Under the pieces are notes generated by a model that did not search any database, was not told where the DNA came from, and saw only the letters and a list, made by a program, of their open reading frames with translations. A stretch of DNA of 12,734 nucleotides from Frankiaceae bacterium. GTDB lineage: Bacteria > Actinomycetota > Actinomycetes > Mycobacteriales > SCTD01. The position numbers were made by a program, and so were the translations under genes. The stretch lies in NCBI GenBank assembly GCA_947479995.1, contig CANKBT010000061.1:1-12734 (forward strand), in the 5' to 3' direction. Shown here in pieces: positions 1 to 6,243 of this stretch. The stretch's first letter is position 1. Each line of letters begins with the position of its first letter.

Positions 1-846
1 CGCGGGCTGGTGCTCAGCAGCGGCTACCTGGCCAACCTGGCCGCCGTCACCGCGCTGACCGGGCCGGGCGCGCTCGTCGTCTCCGACGCGGCGAACCACG
101 CGTCGCTCGTCGACGCCTGCCGGCTCTCGCGGGCCGACGTGGTCGTCGTGCCGCACCGCGACCCGGCGGCCGTGCGCGCGGCGCTGGCGGCCCGCCGCGC
201 CCCGCGCGCGCTGGTCGTGACCGACGCGGTCTTCTCGGTCGACGGCGCCCTCGCACCGCTGGCCGCGCTGCACGACGCCGCCCGCGCGCACGGCGCGGCG
301 CTGCTCGTCGACGAGGCGCACGCGCTCGGCGTCGTCGGTCCCGCCGGCGCGGGGGCGGCCGCCGCCGCGGGGCTCGCCGGCGAGCCGGACGTCGTGCTGA
401 CCGCCACCCTGAGCAAGGCCCTCGGCAGCCAGGGCGGTGCCGTGCTCGGCCCGGCCGCCGTGCGCGCGCACCTCGTCGACACCGCACGGCCGTTCATCTT
501 CGACACCGGCCTCGCGCCGTCGGCGGCGGCCGCGGCCCGGGCCGCCCTCGACCTGGTCGACGCGCCGCGGCTGCAGCGCCTGCACGACGTCGTCGCCGCG
601 CTCGCGGGCGCCCTCGGCACCGCCCCCTCGGCCGGTGCCGTGCTGCGCGTGCCGGTGGGCGACCCGGCCGCGGCGGTCGCGGCGCAGCAGGCGTGCGCGC
701 GGGCCGGCGTGCGGGTCGGCTGCTTCCGCCCGCCGTCCGTGCCGGCCGGCGGCTCGTGCCTGCGCCTCGCCGCGCGCGCCGACCTCGGCCCGGCCGACGT
801 CGCCCGCGCCGCCGCCGTGGTCCGCGAGGCGCTCGCACTGCGCTGA
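1..846 (+). CDS. bioF: 8-amino-7-oxononanoate synthase (7-keto-8-aminopelargonate synthase), 5' end outside window
   Basis: PLP-dependent enzyme of the alpha-oxoamine synthase family. It condenses pimeloyl-ACP or pimeloyl-CoA with L-alanine to make 8-amino-7-oxononanoate, an early committed step of biotin synthesis in the cytosol. The reading frame is open from base 1, so roughly the first quarter of the protein lies upstream. Visible landmarks are SSGYLANLAAVTAL near the N-terminal edge, SDAANHASLVDACRLS with the cofactor-stacking His, the VDEAHALGVVG stretch with the Asp that contacts the PLP nitrogen, and TLSKALGSQGG with the Schiff-base Lys codon at 415-417. The C-terminal small domain continues to the TGA at 844-846. 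It is followed downstream on the same strand by bioD and bioB. Glycine C-acetyltransferase or 5-aminolevulinate synthase are related folds, but this context makes BioF by far the likeliest. The N-terminus and promoter cannot be seen. Confidence 0.93.
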   Translation, partial: RGLVLSSGYLANLAAVTALTGPGALVVSDAANHASLVDACRLSRADVVVVPHRDPAAVRAALAARRAPRALVVTDAVFSVDGALAPLAALHDAARAHGAALLVDEAHALGVVGPAGAGAAAAAGLAGEPDVVLTATLSKALGSQGGAVLGPAAVRAHLVDTARPFIFDTGLAPSAAAAARAALDLVDAPRLQRLHDVVAALAGALGTAPSAGAVLRVPVGDPAAAVAAQQACARAGVRVGCFRPPSVPAGGSCLRLAARADLGPADVARAAAVVREALALR

Positions 847-893
847 GCGAGCCCAGGACGTCCGCAGGCGGCCCCCGGCGCCCCGCGCGAGGG

Positions 894-1217
894 TCAGGCC
901 GCCGCCGGCACCAGCCGCGCGTCGAGCCACGCCAGGCCGTCCTCGCGGCCCCGCGCGTCGCGCCAGCCGTCGAGCAGCGCGTCGAGCGCCACCTCGTCCG
1001 GCACGACCGCCAGCACGGTCGGCGACGAGCCGCTGCCGGTGAGGCTGTCGGTGCGCACGGCGTAGAGCTCGCCGGTCTCGCGGAGCCACGCGACGCGCCA
1101 GGTGGCGTCGCTGCCCGCGGCGCGCCAGGTGGCGCCGAGGTCGACCTCGTCGCTGCTGCGGCGGCGGGGGTCGGCGGCGAGGAAGGCGCTCTCGTCCGGC
1201 CAGGTCTGCTGCTCCAC
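894..1217 (-). CDS. Hypothetical protein, 107 aa, unknown function
   Basis: I do not recognise this family. It is a small soluble protein with no membrane segment, signal peptide or cysteine motif. It is rich in Trp, Asp and Arg. The middle (WRVAWLRETGELYAVRTDS) looks like paired beta strands, and the end (ALDALLDGWRDARG) is probably a helix. The GTG at 1215-1217 was chosen because a perfect AGGAGG lies five bases before it; a longer open frame upstream lacks this support. The gene is convergent with bioF (47 bases between stops) and divergent from bioD, so it interrupts the biotin genes on the opposite strand. Whether it has any link to biotin metabolism is unknown. Codon use is like its neighbours, with no sign of recent transfer. 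Confidence 0.7.
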   Translation of the reverse strand: MEQQTWPDESAFLAADPRRRSSDEVDLGATWRAAGSDATWRVAWLRETGELYAVRTDSLTGSGSSPTVLAVVPDEVALDALLDGWRDARGREDGLAWLDARLVPAAA

Positions 1218-1222
1218 GGGGT

Positions 1223-1228
1223 CCTCCT
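1223..1228 (-). promoter_or_regulatory. Shine-Dalgarno AGGAGG of the 107-aa gene
   Basis: A perfect AGGAGG on the minus strand lies five bases before the GTG at 1215-1217. It decides the start in favour of the 107-residue form over the longer open frame reaching to 1421. Confidence 0.75.
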
Positions 1229-1264
1229 CGGTCGTGCCTGGCCGACGAGCCTGCGCTCCGCGCG

Positions 1265-1277
1265 CACCCGGCGGGTG
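1265..1277. promoter_or_regulatory. 13-base palindrome in the bioD divergent promoter region
   Basis: CACCC-GGC-GGGTG is a perfect 5-bp inverted repeat. It lies 35-47 bases before the bioD start, about where a -35 box would be bound, and between divergently transcribed genes. It could be an operator, but it is short and such palindromes arise by chance in GC-rich DNA. It does not resemble the BirA or BioQ operator patterns I know. Confidence 0.25.
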
Positions 1278-1299
1278 ACGGTGGCGTGAACTCCGGCCG

Positions 1300-1305
1300 T
1301 ACGGT
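1300..1305 (+). promoter_or_regulatory. Putative -10 element of a leaderless bioD promoter
   Basis: TACGGT fits the actinobacterial -10 pattern TANNNT and lies exactly six bases before the GTG of bioD. Transcription would then start at or next to the G of the start codon. No Shine-Dalgarno sequence is visible upstream, which agrees with a leaderless message. I see no clear -35 box. Confidence 0.5.
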
Positions 1306-1311
1306 CGTGGC

Positions 1312-2025
1312 GTGAGCACCCTCGTCGTCACCGGCACCGGCACGGGCGTCGGCAAGACGGTCGTCACCGCCGCCCTGGCGGCCCTCGCGCGCGACCGCGG
1401 CGGGCGGGTGGCCGTGCTCAAGCCGGCGCAGACCGGGGTCGCCGACGGCGCGCCCGGCGACCTCGCCGACGTGCAGCGGCTGGCCGGCGCGGTCGAGGCG
1501 GTCGAGCTGGCGCGCTACCCCGACCCGCTGTCCCCGGCCGCCGCCGCCCGGCGCAGCGGCCGCCCGCCCGTCGACCTCGCCGCGGTCGTGACGGCCGTGC
1601 TCGACCGGGCCGACCGCGACCTGCTGCTCGTCGAGGGCGCCGGCGGCCTGCTCGTGCGCTTCGACGAGGACGGCCTCACGCTCGCCGACGTCGCCCGCGC
1701 GGTGCGCGCGCCGGTGCTCGTCGTCGCCGAGGCCGGCCTCGGCACGCTCAACGCCACCGCCCTGACCCTGTCGGCGATGGCGCAGCGCGGGCTCGAGCTG
1801 GCCGGCGTCGTCGTCGGCAGCTGGCCGGCGGCGCCGGACCTCGCCGCGCGCAGCAACGTGCGCGACCTCGAGACGCTCGCCGCCCGGCCGCTGCTCGGCG
1901 CCCTGGCCGAGGGCGCCGGCGCGCTGGCGCCGGACGCCTTCCTCGCGGCCGCCCGCGCCGGCCTGGGCCCCTCGCTCGGCGGCGCCTTCGACGCCCGCGC
2001 CTTCCGCGCCGCCGCCGACGCCTGA
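1312..2025 (+). CDS. bioD: Dethiobiotin synthetase (ATP-dependent)
   Basis: BioD closes the ureido ring of biotin. It converts 7,8-diaminononanoate, CO2 and ATP to dethiobiotin and acts as a cytosolic homodimer. At 237 residues the length fits the family. The N-terminal P-loop GTGTGVGKT is at residues 8-16. KPAQTGV near residues 38-44 is the substrate and ATP contact loop, and VEGAGGLLVRF near residues 109-119 is the conserved Mg/phosphate-binding stretch (EGAGG). A late segment contains the expected nucleotide-base-binding region. The GTG at 1312 puts the P-loop at the normal distance from the N-terminus and follows a -10-like TACGGT by six bases. The gene lies between bioF and bioB but is split from bioF by a gene on the other strand, so it probably has its own promoter. 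Confidence 0.95.
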   Translation: MSTLVVTGTGTGVGKTVVTAALAALARDRGGRVAVLKPAQTGVADGAPGDLADVQRLAGAVEAVELARYPDPLSPAAAARRSGRPPVDLAAVVTAVLDRADRDLLLVEGAGGLLVRFDEDGLTLADVARAVRAPVLVVAEAGLGTLNATALTLSAMAQRGLELAGVVVGSWPAAPDLAARSNVRDLETLAARPLLGALAEGAGALAPDAFLAAARAGLGPSLGGAFDARAFRAAADA

Positions 2026-2039
2026 CGCCGCCCGCCTCC

Positions 2040-2105
2040 CTCGTGATCATGCAGCACTGCTGCGGTCTGGGCGCCGAGACCGCAGCAGTGCCGCTTGATC
2101 ACGAG
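2040..2105. repeat. Near-perfect 29-bp inverted repeat (hairpin) between bioD and bioB
   Basis: The left arm 2040-2068 and right arm 2077-2105 are complementary at 27 of 29 positions, around an eight-base loop (2069-2076). The two mismatches pair 2050 with 2095 and 2053 with 2092. Each arm carries a TGATCA six-base palindrome near its outer end, followed by GCACTGCTGCGGTCT or its close relative. There is no T-run, so it is not a classical intrinsic terminator, though it could still end the bioD transcript. Its length, near-perfect symmetry and lower GC than its flanks suggest a dispersed palindromic element (REP or MITE-like). Copy number cannot be judged from this window. Confidence 0.85.
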
Positions 2106-2146
2106 CAGGGGGGCGCGGGTCGTACGGGGCGCCGCGGGGGCTCTGC

Positions 2147-2152
2147 CAGACT
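2147..2152 (+). promoter_or_regulatory. Putative -10 element of a leaderless bioB promoter
   Basis: CAGACT lies six bases (GGGCGC) before the GTG of bioB, the same spacing as in bioD. No Shine-Dalgarno sequence precedes the start. The 15 bases at 2151-2165 recur exactly at the start of the gene at 8902. The hexamer has C rather than T at its first position, so it is a weaker match to TANNNT. Confidence 0.4.
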
Positions 2153-2158
2153 GGGCGC

Positions 2159-3190
2159 GTGACCGAGCTGCTCCTGGACCCCGCCGCGACGAGCCCCGAC
2201 GACGACGTGCTGGCCGTCGCGCGCACGCAGGTGCTCGAGGGCGGGGTCGGCCTCACCGAGGCGCAGGCCCTGCAGTGCCTCGAGCTGCCCGACGACCGGC
2301 TGCCGGAGCTGCTCCAGCTGGCCCACGAGGTGCGGCTGCGCCACTGCGGGCCCGAGGTCGAGGTCGAGGGCATCATCAGCCTCAAGACCGGCGGCTGCCC
2401 CGAGGACTGCCACTTCTGCTCGCAGAGCGGCCTGTTCCCCTCCCCCGTGCGCGCCGCCTGGCTCGACATCCCGTCGCTCGTCAAGGCCGCGGTCGAGACG
2501 CGCGCGACCGGCGCCACCGAGTTCTGCATCGTCGCGGCCGTGCGCGGCCCCGACGCCAAGCTCATGGACCAGGTCGAGAAGGGCGTCGCGGCGATCCGCG
2601 AGGCCGTCGACATCCAGGTCGCCTGCTCGCTCGGCATGCTCACCCAGGAGCAGGTCGACCGGCTCGCCGCCATCGGCGTGCACCGCTACAACCACAACCT
2701 CGAGACCGCCCGGTCGCACTTCGACAAGGTCGTCACCACGCACTCGTGGGAGGAGCGCTGGTCGACGCTCGAGATGGTGCGCGACGCCGGCATGGAGGTC
2801 TGCTGCGGCGGCATCCTCGGCATGGGCGAGACGCTGGCGCAGCGGGCCGAGTTCGCGGCCCAGCTGGCCTCGCTCGAGCCCGACGAGGTGCCGCTGAACT
2901 TCCTCAACCCGCGCCCGGGCACGCCCTTCGGCGACCTGCCGCTGCTCCCCGCGAACGACGCGCTGCGGGCCATCGCGACCTTCCGCCTGGCGCTGCCGCG
3001 CACGATCCTGCGCTTCGCCGGCGGCCGCGAGCTGACGCTCGGCGACCTCGCCACCGACGGCATGCTCGGCGGCATCAACGCCGTCATCGTCGGCAACTAC
3101 CTCACGACCCTGGGCCGCCCCGCGACCCAGGACCTGGAGATGCTCGCCGACCTCCAGATGCCGCTCAAGGGCCTGTCGCAGACGCTCTGA
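2159..3190 (+). CDS. bioB: Biotin synthase (radical SAM)
   Basis: BioB inserts sulfur into dethiobiotin to make biotin, using a SAM-reducing [4Fe-4S] cluster and a [2Fe-2S] cluster as sulfur donor. The protein is 343 residues, normal for the family. The radical SAM motif CPEDCHFC gives C80, C84 and C87 inside the BioB-typical ISLKTGGCPEDC. Aligning by eye with E. coli BioB, the [2Fe-2S] ligands are C123, C156, C215 or C216, and R285. YNHNLETA (177-184) is the BioB counterpart of YNHNLDTS. An oddity is two adjacent cysteines (VCCGGILGMGE) where E. coli has one. The HFCSQSGLF form is the actinobacterial type, whose mycobacterial members are reported to need BsaP; a BsaP-like domain is encoded at 8646-8828. 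The GTG start has a -10-like box six bases upstream. tag follows after 13 bases and is probably cotranscribed. Confidence 0.96.
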   Translation: MTELLLDPAATSPDDDVLAVARTQVLEGGVGLTEAQALQCLELPDDRLPELLQLAHEVRLRHCGPEVEVEGIISLKTGGCPEDCHFCSQSGLFPSPVRAAWLDIPSLVKAAVETRATGATEFCIVAAVRGPDAKLMDQVEKGVAAIREAVDIQVACSLGMLTQEQVDRLAAIGVHRYNHNLETARSHFDKVVTTHSWEERWSTLEMVRDAGMEVCCGGILGMGETLAQRAEFAAQLASLEPDEVPLNFLNPRPGTPFGDLPLLPANDALRAIATFRLALPRTILRFAGGRELTLGDLATDGMLGGINAVIVGNYLTTLGRPATQDLEMLADLQMPLKGLSQTL

Positions 3191-3203
3191 GCCGGCCGCT
3201 GAC

Positions 3204-3755
3204 GTGCGCTGCTTCGGCGACGGCGACCCGCTCTACGCGGCGTACCACGACGACGAGTGGGGCCGGCCGCAGCTGTCGGAGCAGCAGCTGTACGAGAAGG
3301 TCTGCCTGGAGGGGTTCCAGGCCGGCCTGGCGTGGATCACCGTCCTGCGCAAGCGCGCCGACCTGCGCGAGGCCCTCGCCGGCTTCGACCCGCGGGCCGT
3401 CGCCGACCTCGACGTCGAGCCGCTGCTGCAGGACGCCCGGCTGATCCGCTCGCGTCCCAAGCTGCAGGCCTGCGTCACCAACGCCCGCGCGACGCTCGCG
3501 CTCGACGGCGGGCTGCCGGACCTCGTGCGCGCGTACGCGACGTTCGCGCCGGCGCCCGAGCGCTGGTCGGACGTGCCCGCCAGCACGCCCGGCTCGGCGG
3601 CCCTGGCCAAGGAGCTCAAGCGGCACGGCTTCGTCTTCGTCGGGCCGGTGACGGCCTACTCGCTGCTGCAGGCGTGCGGGCTGGTCGGCGACCACCTGCG
3701 CGGCTGCGCCGTGCGCGAGGAGGCCGAGGCGGCGCGCCGGGCCGCCCTGGCCTGA
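3204..3755 (+). CDS. tag: DNA-3-methyladenine glycosylase I
   Basis: Base-excision repair enzyme that removes 3-methyladenine from alkylated DNA. It has the helix-hairpin-helix fold with a zinc-binding snap. At 183 residues it is nearly the same length as E. coli Tag. The N-terminus reads MRCFGDGDPLYAAYHDDEWG and the C-terminal part has GLVGDHLRGC, so the four zinc ligands are C3, H15, H164 and C168. CLEGFQAGLAWITVL holds E36 and W44, equivalent to the base-pocket Glu38 and Trp46 of E. coli, and Y11 and Y14 match Tyr13 and Tyr16. The GTG start gives the canonical N-terminus; no strong Shine-Dalgarno sequence is present, so translation may be coupled to bioB. The stop is separated by one base from the stop of the convergent cyclase gene. 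Confidence 0.94.
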   Translation: MRCFGDGDPLYAAYHDDEWGRPQLSEQQLYEKVCLEGFQAGLAWITVLRKRADLREALAGFDPRAVADLDVEPLLQDARLIRSRPKLQACVTNARATLALDGGLPDLVRAYATFAPAPERWSDVPASTPGSAALAKELKRHGFVFVGPVTAYSLLQACGLVGDHLRGCAVREEAEAARRAALA

Positions 3756-3756
3756 C

Positions 3757-5337
3757 TCAGGAGACGAGCGCGGCGACCTCGACGCGGTCGCGGCCGCCGG
3801 CCTTGGCGCGGTAGAGCGCCCGGTCGGCCTGCTCGAGCAGCTCGGCCGGGCCGCCCGGGCCGAGCGCCGCGACGCCCGCGCTCACGGTGAGCACGAGCGG
3901 CCCGCCGGGGGCAGGCACGCGCACCGCCGCGCAGGCGGCGCGCACCTCGTCGGCACGGGCCTGCGCCTCGGGCAGCGCCGTGTGCGGCAGCAGCAGGACG
4001 AACTCCTCGCCGCCGTAGCGGACGACGACGTCGTCCTCGCGCACGCAGGCCCGCAGCGCGGCGGAGACGGCCTGCAGCGCGCGGTCGCCCACCGCGTGGC
4101 CGTGCACGTCGTTGACGGCCTTGAAGCGGTCGACGTCGAGCAGCACGACGCTGAGCGGCAGCTGCGCGGGCGACAGCGCGGCGAGCCGGGCGTCGAGGTC
4201 GCGCCGGTTGCGCAGGCCCGTGAGCGGGTCGACGAGCGCCTGCTCGGCGAGCTCGCCCCGCAGCGCCTCGATGGTCGCGAGCTGGTCGCGCAGGACGGCG
4301 TTGGCGACGTCCAGCTCCTCGCGGGCGCGCTCGGCGGCGGTGACGTCGCGGGCCACGACGGCCCGGCCGACCACCCGCCCCCGGCGGTCGCGCAGCGCCG
4401 TGGTGCGCACGTCGAGCGCCAGCGGCGCGCCCGCCGGGCCCTCGCCGGGGTCGAGCCGCCGGACGCCGTCACCGCCGTCGAGCAGGACCGGGCCGAGGGC
4501 GCCGAGCGCCTCGCCGGCGGGCGCCCCGAGCCGCAGCGCCGTGCCGGGCGCGGCCCGCTGCACCAGCAGCAGCGCCGCCTCGTTGGCGTCGACCACCCGG
4601 TCGACCTCGTCGACGACGACCACGGCGTCGCCGAGCACCTCCAGCACGCGCGCCCGGGCGATGGGCACCACCTCGAGCAGGCCCTGCCGGAACACCGCCC
4701 AGGCGTCCATCAGCCCGGTGAGCACGAAGAACAGCGCCGACAGGTCGGACGTGCGGGCGCCGGCGGCCAGGGTGAGCACGTTGCCGACGACCGGGGGCAG
4801 CGCGGCGAGCAGCAGCGTCGTCATCTGCCGGCTCTGCAGCGCCCGGGCGCTGCGCCGCTCGCGCAGCACGCGCAGCAGCGCCGAGCCGAGCAGCAGGTAG
4901 CTGTAGCCGGTGTGAAGCCAGAACAGCAGGCCGAAGGCGCGCGGCTCGGTGTGGGTGAGCACCAGCCCGTGCCACGGGTTGGCCAGCGCCACGGCCGAGA
5001 AGACGGCCGGCTCGAGCGCCAGCAGCAGCAGGGTGCGCCGGGTGGTCCGCCAGTCGGGGTCGACCACCGCGCGGCACAGGCACCAGAAGCCGGCGACGAC
5101 CGCGCCGACGCCCGGGTAGATGCCCAGCGCGACGGCGGACGGCTGCCCGTCGGCGGTGGTGTGCAGCACGGCGGCGAGGTCGAACGCCGACCACCACGCC
5201 AGGCCCGCCATGGCGACCGACAGGGCGGTCGCCGCGGAGCCCGCGGCGTCGCGGCGGCGTCGCCAGCACAGCACCGACATGGCCAGGCAGAGCGCGGCGG
5301 ACAGGCCGTAGGCGAGCGCGAGCCAGTGCCCCTCCAC
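3757..5337 (-). CDS. Membrane-bound diguanylate cyclase (7TM sensor-PAS-GGDEF)
   Basis: Predicted to make c-di-GMP from two GTP at the inner face of the membrane. Of 526 residues, the first 220 hold about seven hydrophobic segments (roughly 6-25, 36-60, 68-90, 101-119, 136-156, 172-192, 197-215), including the PWHGLV loop seen in 7TM histidine-kinase sensor domains. A PAS-like domain spans about 227-335 (GDAVVVVDEVDRVVDANEAA, then VVARDVT). A short coiled coil spans 336-366. The GGDEF domain runs from 367 and starts with DPLTGLRNRR; the active-site motif is GGEEF at 442-446 and the VDRFKAVND loop is intact. RxxD (R433, D436) five residues before GGEEF is an intact I-site, so product feedback is likely. 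No EAL domain is present. The GTG at 5335-5337 has GGAGG five bases upstream. The sensed signal is unknown. Confidence 0.92.
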   Translation of the reverse strand: MEGHWLALAYGLSAALCLAMSVLCWRRRRDAAGSAATALSVAMAGLAWWSAFDLAAVLHTTADGQPSAVALGIYPGVGAVVAGFWCLCRAVVDPDWRTTRRTLLLLALEPAVFSAVALANPWHGLVLTHTEPRAFGLLFWLHTGYSYLLLGSALLRVLRERRSARALQSRQMTTLLLAALPPVVGNVLTLAAGARTSDLSALFFVLTGLMDAWAVFRQGLLEVVPIARARVLEVLGDAVVVVDEVDRVVDANEAALLLVQRAAPGTALRLGAPAGEALGALGPVLLDGGDGVRRLDPGEGPAGAPLALDVRTTALRDRRGRVVGRAVVARDVTAAERAREELDVANAVLRDQLATIEALRGELAEQALVDPLTGLRNRRDLDARLAALSPAQLPLSVVLLDVDRFKAVNDVHGHAVGDRALQAVSAALRACVREDDVVVRYGGEEFVLLLPHTALPEAQARADEVRAACAAVRVPAPGGPLVLTVSAGVAALGPGGPAELLEQADRALYRAKAGGRDRVEVAALVS

Positions 5338-5453
5338 GCCGACCTCCCGCCCGTGACCCCGGGCCGTGATCGTGCCGCGCGCCGGGGCGCGTCACGCCTC
5401 CCGCGGGGCAGGACCACCCGATCGTGCGACGGGCGTCTCAGCCCGCGGGACGC
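5338..5453. other. Intergenic region upstream of the cyclase gene
   Basis: This must carry the promoter of the minus-strand cyclase gene, but I see no convincing -10/-35 pair. A short 6-bp stem (ggcgtc at 5432-5437 with gacgcc at 5449-5454, 11-base loop) overlaps the stop of the 32-residue gene and may be a weak terminator. Confidence 0.3.
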
Positions 5454-5552
5454 CTAGAGCGCCGTGAGGATCGCGAGCAGGACGAGGGTGGCGATGAGGC
5501 TGACGGCGATGCTGCCGGCGCAGCCGAGGCGGTTGCTGAAGAAGAAGAACAC
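5454..5552 (-). CDS. 32-residue conserved-type small membrane protein
   Basis: A very short frame that standard length cutoffs miss. It reads MFFFFSNRLGCAGSIAVSLI and then ATLVLLAILTAL, ending in TAG. A perfect AGGAGG lies five bases before the GTG at 5550-5552, which is the main evidence that it is real. From memory, similar actinobacterial peptides begin with a Phe-rich run and SNRLGC, then a glycine/serine and one hydrophobic helix; I could not check this by search. Here F2-F5, SNRLGC (6-11) and a helix over about 12-32 are seen. It would be a single-pass membrane peptide without a signal cleavage site. It lies 28 bases after the PPOX gene on the same strand and may share its transcript. 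Function unknown. Confidence 0.72.
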   Translation of the reverse strand: MFFFFSNRLGCAGSIAVSLIATLVLLAILTAL

Positions 5553-5557
5553 GCCCC

Positions 5558-5563
5558 CCTCCT
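5558..5563 (-). promoter_or_regulatory. Shine-Dalgarno AGGAGG of the 32-residue peptide
   Basis: A perfect minus-strand AGGAGG, five bases before the GTG at 5550-5552. It lies in the 28-base gap after the PPOX gene, and nothing else there could use it. Confidence 0.7.
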
Positions 5564-5580
5564 GCCCTGCCGCGGGCGGC

Positions 5581-6042
5581 TCAGCCCGCCAGGCCCGGCG
5601 GGAACCCGCCGGTCGCGACCGGGCCCCACGCCTCGACGGTGACGCGCAGCAGCGACTTGCCCTGGCGCACCATCGCCGCGCGGTAGTCGTCCCAGTCGCC
5701 GTGCTCCCCCGCCACCGCGCGGAAGTAGTCGACGAGCGGCTCGACGGCCTCCGGCACGTCGAGCACCTCGGCCGTGCCCTCGAGCTGCACCCAGGGGCCG
5801 TCCCAGTCGTCGGAGAGCACGAGCAGCGACACCTGCGGCCGGGCGCGGGCGTTGCGCGTCTTGGCCCGCTGCGGGTAGGTCGCGACGACGACGCGGCCCT
5901 CGGCGTCGACGCCGGCGGTGACCGGCGACATCTGCCGGCGCCCGTCGGCGCGGGTCGTGACGAGCACGTGCCGGTGGCGCGGGCGGACGAAGGCGAGCAG
6001 GGCGTCGCGGTCGACGTGGTCGGTGGTGGCGGTGCGGGGCAC
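5581..6042 (-). CDS. PPOX-fold flavin/F420-type oxidoreductase family protein
   Basis: A member of the pyridoxamine 5'-phosphate oxidase-like split-barrel family, most like the actinobacterial PPOX-class F420-dependent proteins of the Rv1155 type. It is 153 residues, the usual length for this group. The typical order of features is visible: an N-terminal helix, then VLVTTRADGRRQMSPVTAGV forming the first strands, VVVATYPQRAKTRNARARPQ with the basic cofactor phosphate-binding residues, VSLLVL, and WVQLEGTAEVLD closing the barrel. It ends with a helix and a strand (LLRVTVEAWGPVATGG). The cofactor could be FMN or F420; the sequence alone does not decide, and the substrate is unknown. The GTG at 6040-6042 is nine bases after the stop of the 63-residue gene, with a weak AGGGGA upstream, so it probably belongs to the same operon. 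Confidence 0.85.
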   Translation of the reverse strand: MPRTATTDHVDRDALLAFVRPRHRHVLVTTRADGRRQMSPVTAGVDAEGRVVVATYPQRAKTRNARARPQVSLLVLSDDWDGPWVQLEGTAEVLDVPEAVEPLVDYFRAVAGEHGDWDDYRAAMVRQGKSLLRVTVEAWGPVATGGFPPGLAG

Positions 6043-6051
6043 GGCCGTCCC

Positions 6052-6243
6052 CTACCCGCCCCGCTCGGCGGAGTACTCGCTGTAGACGACGAGCACGGCC
6101 GCGGCGGTGACGATGCCGGCGAGGGTGCCGCGGGACAGCCCGTCGTCGCCGCCGAGGCGCAGCCCGACGTGCAGCGCCAGCACCACCGCCAGCGCGACCA
6201 GCGCGCCGCGGCTGTTCGGCTGCAGTCCGCGCCACCACCTCAC
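6052..6243 (-). CDS. 63-residue two-helix membrane protein, coupled to the upstream regulator
   Basis: A small protein of unknown function. The GTG at 6241-6243 overlaps the TGA of the regulator gene as GTGA, a four-base overlap typical of translational coupling, and the TAG is nine bases before the PPOX start. It begins RWWRGLQPNSRG, a basic and aromatic interfacial segment. Two hydrophobic stretches follow at about 13-30 and 40-55, separated by LGGDDGLSRG. It ends in the polar tail SEYSAERGG. The positive-inside rule predicts a cytosolic N-terminus. The tight packing between two recognisable genes and the clean two-helix pattern are the evidence that it is real. The same frame stays open further upstream inside the regulator gene, but that part is a shadow. 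Confidence 0.68.
   Translation of the reverse strand: MRWWRGLQPNSRGALVALAVVLALHVGLRLGGDDGLSRGTLAGIVTAAAVLVVYSEYSAERGG

Noticed and set aside
2040..2158. A biotin-related riboswitch or BirA/BioQ operator before bioB
   Set aside because: No biotin riboswitch is known to me, and the inverted repeat does not resemble the BirA or BioQ palindromes. If bioB is leaderless, the repeat is not in its message.
2095..3444. A 449-residue plus-strand frame overlapping bioB and tag
   Set aside because: Arg/Ala/Pro/Gly-rich shadow in another frame of bioB, whose iron-sulfur motifs are unambiguous.
3982..5457. A 491-residue open frame on the plus strand across the cyclase gene
   Set aside because: It is antisense to a gene with clear GGDEF and membrane motifs, is made of low-complexity Arg/Gln/Gly/Ala runs and has no ribosome site. 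Long antisense frames are expected in very GC-rich DNA.
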